From contig CM061142.1 of NCBI GenBank assembly GCA_030789695.1, positions 48,301,987-48,365,986 of the forward strand: a DNA stretch of 64,000 nucleotides, given 5' to 3'. Each line of letters begins with the position of its first letter. Within the stretch, counting starts at the first letter, position 1. Position numbers and translations under genes: made by a program. Below are positions 56,664 through 64,000 of this stretch, in pieces. The notes below the pieces were generated by a model. It saw only the letters and a list, made by a program, of their open reading frames with translations. It searched no databases and was not told the DNA's origin. The stretch comes from Scilla litardierei. Lineage: Eukaryota; Streptophyta; Magnoliopsida; Asparagales; Asparagaceae.

Positions 56664-58441
56664 AAATCCCCCAAGCTTAACTCTTCCTCGTCCTCGTGGA
56701 AGACGAGTGAGAGTAGGAGCTCGGAAGGGAAAAATAGAGAGGAAGAAAGAAAAAGAAACCTCTATGCCCTAGATCGTCCATCAGGGCCATCAAAATCAAA
56801 AACCACTCACCTAGCAAGCAAACGCCAAATCACACCACTAAACCTAGGAAAGCGAGTCCAAATAAGTGTCGTGGGTCCACGCAGTGAAGCGCGAGTGAGC
56901 GTGGTCGTGTGCTAGCAAATGGTGATGCTTTCTGTGATGTGCTACGAGGCTCGATATACACAAATCCAAGATATGACCCAAATATCGAATCGAATTGAAT
57001 TAAGCGGCGAATATAAGTTCAAGCATGCATGAGAATAGAGAGAATAGAAGCGTATCATGCATCGGGGACTCCACAACTAGGGTTAAGGAAATCACGCCAC
57101 TATAGCCTAGATACTAGCTAAAAAGTTCCTAAGCCAAGTGTTTTCGATAACGACGGGGGTTGAGATGATGTGGAGAAGAACACTCTGTGCAAATTCTCGC
57201 CTTCCCTTTATTCTTGGCAAGTATGAAAAAATATTCACACGGAAATTTTTTTTGGGTTTTGGGTATTTGTATTTTTTTTTTGAATTTTGGGCTATACGAG
57301 ATTTTTCTTTTCTTTTCTTTTTGGGTTTTTCTTTTATTTTCTCCTTTTTTCTTGGGTTTTTGGGATATTGGCTATACACATGTGTACTCTCCCAAGTGGG
57401 AGAACGGTACACGACGAGGGGATTTGCACCAAGTAAAACAAAAAGAAGTCGAAATCTAGACACTTGGGCAAAGGAAACTATTTTCGCTAAATAGAGCGTA
57501 GGCTAAATGGGTTATCCTAGTCCTTAGTTGTGGAATCCCGACACATGCGAAATGAAGTATACGATATATATAGCATGCATATAGAAGCAGACATTAGAAG
57601 CAAATACCGCATATTCAATATCGAAGCATGATAATCTAGGGGTCATTCCTGGACAGGTATATAAAGTAAAATCACAAAGCAGAAGCACACCAAATGCTAG
57701 TCACGACACACGACTCACAAAAAGCTAAGTGGACCCACGATGCGTGAAATGCAAGAGGACTCGAAATCCTAGGGTTAGTGAGTGCGATTGTCGGTGCAGT
57801 GCTAGGTGTGTGTGTGACTTTATGGAGATTCATCATAGGATTCATTTCTAGGAGAAAGAGCTAAAGAAAGAAGGAAAAAGAAAAAAGAAAAACACGATGG
57901 AAAACGACTCAAATAACGTAGAAAGACAACACAAATGACGCACGAAGTGCGACTCCCCAAGCTGAAGTTTGCATTGCCCTCAATGCAATATGAGTGAGTA
58001 CGGGAGGGCAATGGAAATGGGGGGGGGGAATACGCACAGACACGAAAAGAAATGAAAACGAGGAAAACACACAGATGAAACTGAAAAAGGAAAGAAAGAT
58101 CAAAATCAAAATCAAACAATACGAAAATGAAAATAAAATAAAATCACACGACACGACACTCAAAAAGTGAAAAGCAAGCACACACACAAAAATGAGAAAA
58201 ACAGACAAAACACGACAGCACACCAAAGTAGACTTCCCCCAAGCTAGACCAGAAAGTGCTAGCGAAATGATATGATCAAATAAATCCAGATATGTGCAAG
58301 GGGGAGTCAAAAACAAATTAGGGGGTGAATCTAGAAAACAACACGTAAATAGTCCCCTCCCTCCGACAGAGACAAAGCGGGGCCCCGAAAAGACAGATGG
58401 GCACAAAAATGGGGGGGGGGGGCAAAAGCGGGAGAGAAAAA
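56664..58441 (-). other. 3' non-coding region of B with three polypurine tracts
   Basis: AGCTTGGGGGA-type tracts on the minus strand at 56664-56678, 57951-57966 and 58232-58246. A T/A-rich region at 57230-57370 gives Lys-rich or Phe-rich frames of about 118 codons on the two strands; neither resembles a known protein, so no gene is called. A/T-rich elsewhere. Confidence 0.65.
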
Positions 58442-58831
58442 TTAAGCAGGGGCACCACCCTCTGGGGGTGGTGACGGGGGCCTGCGCTGGGGACCAGGGG
58501 TCGTGGGGGGTGGAATGTGGAGCTCGGAGACGTCGGGTGGGTCTTCGCGGATGTGGCGAACGAAGCTTTGAAGGAAGGGGAGGTCACGGTCGACGGATTC
58601 CTGGGTTATCCGACCACCCTGACCAGCAAGGAGGACCATGGCCGTGAATCGGTCGGCATGGTCATCGGATTGGAATTGCGTCCCATATTCGGGATCGTAA
58701 CCGGGAGGTGGGGAAGTGGTGCGTGGTGTGGTGGATGGGTTAGAGGTGGTGGGCTGAGTGCGACGGGTACGACGGGTGGGCCTAGGGTTCGAAGAGCTAG
58801 CGTCGGTGGGTTTAATACGGTGGGGAGGCAT
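58442..58831 (-). CDS. Small ORF at the env-like position of B (129 aa)
   Basis: ATG at 58831 (MPPHRIKPTDASSSNP), stop at 58442. The N-terminus is Arg/Thr/Pro-rich (TRRTRRTQP), followed by a short, possibly folded part (DHADRFTAMVLLAGQGGRI, then FVRHIREDPPDV) and a Pro-rich tail. The frame stays open upstream to 59047 but without an ATG. Its place, after gag-protease and after an internal TATA box, is that of the env-like gene of Athila elements, yet it is much shorter than the 655-codon frame of I. I do not recognise a family. It may be a remnant. Confidence 0.4.
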   Translation of the reverse strand: MPPHRIKPTDASSSNPRPTRRTRRTQPTTSNPSTTPRTTSPPPGYDPEYGTQFQSDDHADRFTAMVLLAGQGGRITQESVDRDLPFLQSFVRHIREDPPDVSELHIPPPTTPGPQRRPPSPPPEGGAPA

Positions 58832-59241
58832 TGTGTAGGTGTTGTTTGTGTGCGTAGGTGTGTGAAAGTACAACGAATTCAACACAAACACAAAATACGA
58901 CCAACAAGCAAACAGAATATTTGGGAAAAGATTAAAATTAAGTAAAGGTGCGAGTTTACCCAAAATGAGATGAAGATAGTTGCTCGTGGATGCCCCGATG
59001 CTGCTCGATTGGAGCACGATGTGGAGCCGCAGCGATCTCTTCAACAAGTTCCGAAGCGGGGGGGGGGGAGAAAAAAAATGGGGGAATGGAGAGAAATGAT
59101 GGTGGATGGGCAGGGAAATGGTTGGAGAAGAAGATCGAGGCTGATCTTGGGGAAGAAAGCAGGAAGGCGCACGACGGGAGACGAAACGGCAGAGGTTCGG
59201 GCGATCGGGCGAGGGAGAAAGCGAACGGGTGTCGGGGGTGG

Positions 59242-59248
59242 TTATATA
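59242..59248 (-). promoter_or_regulatory. TATA box after the internal palindrome array of B
   Basis: Minus-strand CCTATATAACC, about 30 bp downstream of the array and about 410 bp upstream of the ATG at 58831. Candidate internal promoter, by analogy with the LTR and with element I. Confidence 0.55.
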
Positions 59249-59264
59249 GGGTTTTAAGTCGAAC

Positions 59265-59608
59265 CATCGGGTGATTTGTCACCCGATCGGTTGACTGTTA
59301 GGTCGAAAATCTTGTCGAAGAAGTGCTACAGGCGAACCGATCGGTTGAATTTTCAACCGATCGGTTGGCCGCTCCACTAAATTTCCCGAGAACTTAGGGC
59401 TTCTCACCCGGTCAGGTCAACCGATCGCGCTCAAACTCAACCGATCGGTTGATATTCCCCAAGATTTCCCGAGAGTTCTTCCCAGCTCACCCGGTCTGCC
59501 ACCCGGTCTCTTAATTACTCAACCGATCGGTTCATTCGGGGACGGATCTCGGCATGTATCTGATACATCCCAACCGATCGGGTGAGTTGTCACCCGATCG
59601 GTTGGGGC
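59265..59608 (-). repeat. Internal palindrome array CAACCGATCGGTTG of B
   Basis: Perfect or one-off copies near 59280, 59335, 59356, 59438, 59520, 59569 and 59591, plus half-variants CACCCGGTC. Same palindrome as in B's LTRs, but the surrounding sequence and spacing differ, so it is not simply a duplicated LTR segment. Confidence 0.88.
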
Positions 59609-59799
59609 CTGTTTCCTGCAAAAACCAAGAAATTTGCTTAAGTCCCCGAACGGATGTTCTCGCGGCTAATTTTATTTATAAAAATAGATAAAATAAAGTG
59701 AAAAATAACGCAAAAAAGTGGGAAAAAGTTTAGAACATGGGTTGCCTCCCATGAAGCGCACTTGTTTAACGTCGTTGGCTCGACGCCCGCAAGAGATGC
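59609..59799 (-). other. Post-pol spacer of B
   Basis: On the minus strand it contains GTCGAGCCAACGACG and GGGAGGCAACCCATG, the block that follows integrase in Athila elements, here directly after the gag-protease reading frames. Confidence 0.65.
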
Positions 59800-62474
59800 T
59801 CATGGTGGCTGATACGGGTGATGCCCAAACTTAGGCATCTCTTTCTCGCTGGGGCTGAAGGCGCTTGGAGTAGTCAGCAGCTGGAAAAGTACTTGCTCGA
59901 CCACCCTCCCCTCGTTCTTGAGATCTGGGGGCTTTTCCTTGGTGTTGGCGCTTCCCGCCATCTTCTTCAGGATTCGGACCTCGTCTTTAGTGAGGTCCGT
60001 AAGCTCTTTCCCCGTTCTCCTCACAGGAGGAAACTTGGGGAACCTGGGAGGGGTCGTTCTCGCTGCACTCGATCTTCCAGCAGCTTCTTTGTCTTCGGGG
60101 CCTTCTTCATCTTCAGAATTCCCCAAGTCATCGGGGGGGGGGGGGGGTTTCTCAGGAGAATCTCCCAGGAGCTCTCCTCTACAGCCTTTTCTTCTTCTAT
60201 CTCAAGCAAATTGCACCGGAGGTCATCAGGAGGGTCGGGGTGCTTCATGGATAGTCCCAGGTCAAACTCAACTTTCTCTCCGCTGACGTTCAAGGAGAGT
60301 TTTCCGTTCTTCACATCTATAAGAACGCCAGCAGTGGCCATGAAAGGCCGTCCCAGGATAATGGGGGTGTGTGCGTCTTCGGGCATGTCCATGACTACAA
60401 AGTCCACATGCACATGCACCCCTCTCACATTCATGGGGAGATCATCAACAATTCCCACTGGATATTTGACCGACCGGTCAGCTAGTTGTAGCGTCATCCC
60501 GGTGGGCTCCAAATCACCCATTCCTATTCTCCTGTACATCGACAAGGGCATCAAGCTAACACTCGCTCCTAGATCGACGAGTGCACGATTAATCTTTACA
60601 GCCCCGATCGTGCAAGGAATAGAGAAGCTCCCCGGGTCCTTGAGCTTCGGCGGGTTATCCCGCTGAATAAGAGCGCTACATTCTGCCGTCAGCACCACTT
60701 TCTCTTTTCTTGACCCTTTGGTCACCAAATCCTTCAAGAATTTTGCATAGGAGGGGATTGTCTCGATTGCTTCCAAGAAGGGGATTTGCAGGCTTAGGTC
60801 CTTGACCATGGCGAAGAACTTCCCATATTTCTCATCAATTTTCGCCTGAGCCAACCGTTGTGGAAATGGCACAACGGGTTTATACACTCTTGGGCTCTCT
60901 TCCTCCTTCTTCTTCTCTTCTTCAGATACTCCCTCCGGAGTCATGGGATTTGATGACGAAGCACCGGTGTCGTTTAATTTTTCAGTCGGTCTCTCAACGA
61001 CCAATGGTGCTTCCGGGTTGCTAGGGGGCACTCTAGTAGGAATTTGTGTCCCGCTTCTCAGAACGATAGCGGACACATTCGCGTGCTCGTGCACGAGTGC
61101 CGATGTTTGTGTTGCTCCTCGAGGGTTCACCTCCGGTTGTGGCGGCAATTGGTTTTGTGACCTTACGAGGTTCGCCACCTGTAACCCCAGCTGGGTTATT
61201 TGGTCCGTGAGGGTCCGCTGGCCCATTTCCATCTTTTGGTTGAATCTCTCCTGGTTGGTAATATATTGAGTCAAGAGAGACTCAGCCGGAGAGACGGCCC
61301 TCTGTTGGCCATACTGCTGCTGCTGGAACGGCTGCTGATTCCTGGGGGCATAAGTTTGTTGCTGAGGTTGCTGCTGAGGCGGCGAGGGCTGAAATGGTGG
61401 GCGGTAACTGAAATTCCGGTGGTTCCGGTTGTTGGGAGAGTAGGCCGGGTTGGAATTTGTCCTTGGTGGATATGGCGCATTCCCCGTGGGGTTGTAAAAT
61501 AGTGCGCTCGCCTGATCCAACGGTGGTGAGATGTCACCACCGTCGAATTCCCCAAGGAATTCGGACTCCACCGCAGAAACTTGTTGTGTACCGGCCCCAC
61601 CGGCTCCAACCATTAGTGCGGAGATCTGGGTCGAAAGCAAGTCAAACTTGCTCGAAAGTTTGTCGACGTCCTCGACTCTGTGTATACCCCCAGTTCTTGG
61701 TGTGGCTCTCTCGTCACACCACCGCTCATTGTTGGATGCCATGTTTTCCAGAATATTCCCAGCATCTTCCTCGCTTCTAGACATGAAGGAACCCCCAGCC
61801 GCGGCGTCCATAGAAGATTTCAGGTCATCCCTCAACCCATTGTAGAACAGATTGATAATCTGCCACTTCGGAAGCTCATGGTGAGGGCATCTTCTTTGCA
61901 TCTCTTTATATCTCGTCCAAGCTTCATGCAAGGACTCGTGGCTGGCCTGGGAGAAGGAGGAGATCTCACTCCTCAACTTCATGGTCTTCCCCGGAGGAAA
62001 GAACTTTGTCAGAAAAGCGTTGGAGAGCTTCTCCCAGGTGTTGAAAGTGTTGGGGTCCTTCCCCCTTAGCCATTGCTTTGCTTTGTCTCGCAAGGAGAAG
62101 GGGAACAGCTTCAGACGGATAGCCTCTGTCGTGACACCATTGATCCGGAAGGTGTCACACTTCTCCAAGAAGGAGTCCAGGTGCTCTATCGGGCTCTCCA
62201 TGGGCGCACCCGCAAACTGGTCCTGCTGGATCCATGTCACTAGAGACGGCTTCAGCTCAAAGCTTTGGGCCGCAATAGCTGGAGATCGGATGGCGGAAGT
62301 TGACTCGATGGAGGGCATCGAGTACTCCAGCAGAGACTTGTGAGGTGGGGTGTTCTCCTCCATGGATTCGGGATCTTCCCTTCTTCGCTTCTCGGCGGCC
62401 AAACGCCTAAGGGTGGCGTTAATCTCTGGATCGAGGGGAATCAAGTCGTCAAGACTCCTTGAACTCCTGCGCAT
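59800..62474 (-). CDS. Gag-protease of B, frame shifted at a poly-C tract
   Basis: ATG at 62474 (MRRSSRSLDDLIPLDPE); the frame is open further upstream without ATG. Gag core at residues 80-215 (AKQWLRGKDPNTFNTWEKL, SNAFLTKFFPPGKTMKLR, LPKWQIINLFYNGL), Gln-rich linker near 350-400, gag end VVPFPQRLAQAKI, then protease with LVDLGASVSLMPLSM (about 632) and IILGRPFMATAGV (about 706). At 60133-60147 a 15-nt C tract encodes prolines; the frame then ends at 60021, while another frame stays open to 59800 with an acidic then Lys-rich tail of 108 codons. A length change in the tract would join them. No reverse transcriptase follows. Gag and protease look functional in sequence. Confidence 0.85.
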
Positions 62475-62650
62475 GAAAAACAACAGACACCCGTGAAGCG
62501 ACAAGTGGGAAATAAACAAAAAAAATAAGAAATAAAAATAAGAAAAACAAATAAGAAAAAGAAAAAGAAGAATGCGAAAATTATCACGAGGTAGGGATGT
62601 GAGCTAGACACGAGGGTTCAAGAGATCCTAAAATATCAAGCACGTTGCCT

Positions 62651-62667
62651 CCCCGGCAACGGCGCCA
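62651..62667 (-). promoter_or_regulatory. Primer-binding site of B (Asp-tRNA type)
   Basis: Minus-strand TGGCGCCGTTGCCGGGG, six bases after the LTR end; identical over 17 nt to the outermost primer-site copy of J. Confidence 0.88.
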
Positions 62668-62673
62668 TAAACT

Positions 62674-64000
62674 TGACCGGCGCCCCGCGTGATATGCGGC
62701 GGCGCGGTGTCGTTTACCGCAAGTTTCACGGTTACTGTAGGGTGCGGGAATATCGAACTCAGGGAGGCGAGGTTGTGCTTGGGTCAGGTAGGACCTAAAT
62801 CACCCCGAGGGGCGAGCTAGCCCGAATCGGTGGATGGTTGTCACGAAAGGAAACTAGAGCGTAAGAGCGAAAAGAAAGTAAACCCGGGACTTTGGTTTCC
62901 AACCCAACGAGAGACTCTCGCCGACACGGCCTACGGGTATGGATAGCGATCGGGATTAGGGTCTAATGGTGGGACGTTGCCTCTGAAAGTGGTATCGGCG
63001 TCCCATGGGCCCGATATTCCGGTCGGTGCCCAGGATGATACACCGGACTTCCCGGATTCGATCAGTGGGCACTCCCGTGTCCATAAACACCGATCGATCC
63101 CGGGAGCACTAAGCCCGCAACGATAACTCCCAACGTCTCATCCTGCCGCTCCCGCGTGCTAGGATTCGACGTCTACGCTAAGGGTGTGAGCTATGGCTAG
63201 GGAGTCAACCGCCAAGTTTATTCCCCCTTGGCCCGACGGTCAAAGGCGGTCTTTTTCCCGCCGATGACAATGAAACACCCCGCGTAACTGTTAGATTCCT
63301 ACTCCCTATCGATTTCCTAACCCTATAGACGCATCGGGAAGAGCCCCCGAAGGGGTTTCCACCAAAATCCCAGATTTGGGAACTACTCACAAAAATTCAT
63401 GAAAAAGCAATCTAAATGAAATTTAACCGTTGGAATCATAATCGGACGATTGCAAAGTGGAAGTAATAGAGCAATAAAGACAATACTAAAATATTAGAAA
63501 GATCTGAAAACTTACAAAAGAGTAACAATTACAGCCGTCACAAGGAAATAAAACAGTAGAAAAACAGCAACTCCTCGTTTCTGGAACCCTAGGGGCTCTA
63601 TATATAGGCCGTCGCATCAACCGATCGGTTGACAAGTCAACCGATCGGTTGATCCGTTACAAATAAATATCAGAAAACGGCGAGTTTTCACCCGATCACA
63701 TGAACCGATCGGGTGAGTTCTTGAGCGACCGGTTGGATCTTGGAGCGGTCGGGTGAATCGGCCGGTTGAATCGTCCGTGTCTTCAGCTCATCTTCTTCAG
63801 CTATAGATGAACTGATCGGGTGAGAGTCACCCGATCGGTTGGAATTCTGCTCGAGAAAACAGAGAACAGCCGCCCGCAGAACCGGTCTGTGAACCGGTCG
63901 GGTGACTTCTTTGTGAGCTGCGGTAGCGACCGGTTGGTGCACGCGTGCATCACCCGATCGGTTGGAGATGACCAACCGACCGGGTGAGGGGCTGAAAGAT
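62674..64000 (-). mobile_element. 5' LTR of B, partial
   Basis: Matches 55104-56430 at an offset of 7570 bp with about 11 substitutions. Palindrome array at 63618-63990; TATA on the minus strand near 63600. Expected to end about 230 bp beyond the window. Confidence 0.92.

Larger units (their letters stand above)
55104..64000 (-). mobile_element. Young Athila-like element B without RT/integrase (5' LTR runs off the window)
   Basis: Minus strand: 5' LTR (partial, 64000-62674), Asp-tRNA-type primer site, gag-protease, post-pol block, internal palindrome array with TATA, small ORF, polypurine tracts, 3' LTR (56663-55104). The LTR copies show about 11 differences over the 1327 bp visible in both (below 1%). 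Internal DNA is 6.0 kb; reverse transcriptase, RNase H and integrase are absent. Inserted into element I in the opposite orientation. Confidence 0.92.

Noticed and set aside
57107..57494. Lys-rich (minus) and Phe-rich (plus) frames of about 118 codons in B
   Set aside because: Produced by a T-rich/A-rich tract; mirrored on both strands and without a family.
1..64000. A host protein-coding gene, tRNA or rRNA
   Set aside because: Every reading frame with recognisable motifs belongs to a retroelement; no exon series of a cellular gene, no tRNA cloverleaf and no rRNA sequence was recognised by eye. Small or highly diverged genes could be missed.

Overview
This is plant nuclear DNA, almost certainly from a flowering plant with a repeat-rich genome. 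I find no host gene, rRNA or tRNA. Practically all 64 kb is long-terminal-repeat (LTR) retrotransposons, many inserted inside one another, plus one small hairpin DNA transposon. The plant assignment rests on Sirevirus-type Ty1/Copia elements (initiator-Met primer sites, repeated AAAGGGGGAG polypurine tracts), Athila-type Ty3/Gypsy elements (17-nt Asp-tRNA-type primer site, DLGAS-type protease, env-like ORF) and a Tat-type Gypsy element with antisense extra genes. The species cannot be named from the sequence.

Layout (letters are my labels). A, 1-3008 (+): 3' end of a Sirevirus-like Copia element, with a broken env-like/plant-transposon ORF, three polypurine tracts and a 1346-bp LTR. J, 3009-8753 (-): Athila-like Gypsy DNA in which one 3251-bp LTR has integrase and polypurine tract on one side and primer site and leader on the other, the signature of a tandem pair sharing an LTR. 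G, 8754-12364 (-): 3' end of a non-coding LTR element whose LTR carries the hairpin transposon. E, 12365-39075 (+): Sirevirus-like Copia element whose 5' LTR is split by two complete elements. C is 13660-22825, 9166 bp, TSD GTAAG, no coding region. D is 23073-37468, 14.4 kb, TSD GGTTG, Tat-like, on the minus strand. E's gag follows and is broken off by F. F, 39076-about 50485 (-): a relative of C with a folded-back LTR, split by H (42138-50211, TSD GGGTA), a complete gag-only Sirevirus. I, about 50740-55103 (+): Athila-like gag-protease and env-like ORF with the polymerase region missing. B, 55104-64000+ (-): a young Athila-like element, again gag-protease plus an env-like-position ORF without polymerase.

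How the parts work together: every full-length young element here (C, D, H, B; LTR pairs differ by roughly 1-2% by eye) lacks reverse transcriptase and integrase, so each must have been copied by enzymes made elsewhere. The only pol remnant in 64 kb is the C-terminal end of one integrase. Elements keep structural genes (gag, sometimes protease) plus accessory genes.

The most interesting signal is regulatory. Five families carry arrays of a family-specific CpG-centred palindrome close upstream of a TATA box in the LTR: TTAGTCGACTAA, CAGTCGACTG, CACTCGGCCGAGTG (two elements) and CAACCGATCGGTTG. In the two pol-less Athila-like elements the same palindrome array plus TATA box also appears inside the element, just upstream of the env-like ORF, which suggests an internal promoter for a subgenomic env-like transcript. 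D adds a duplicated, apparently spliced antisense gene pair and a roughly tenfold 213-bp tandem array.
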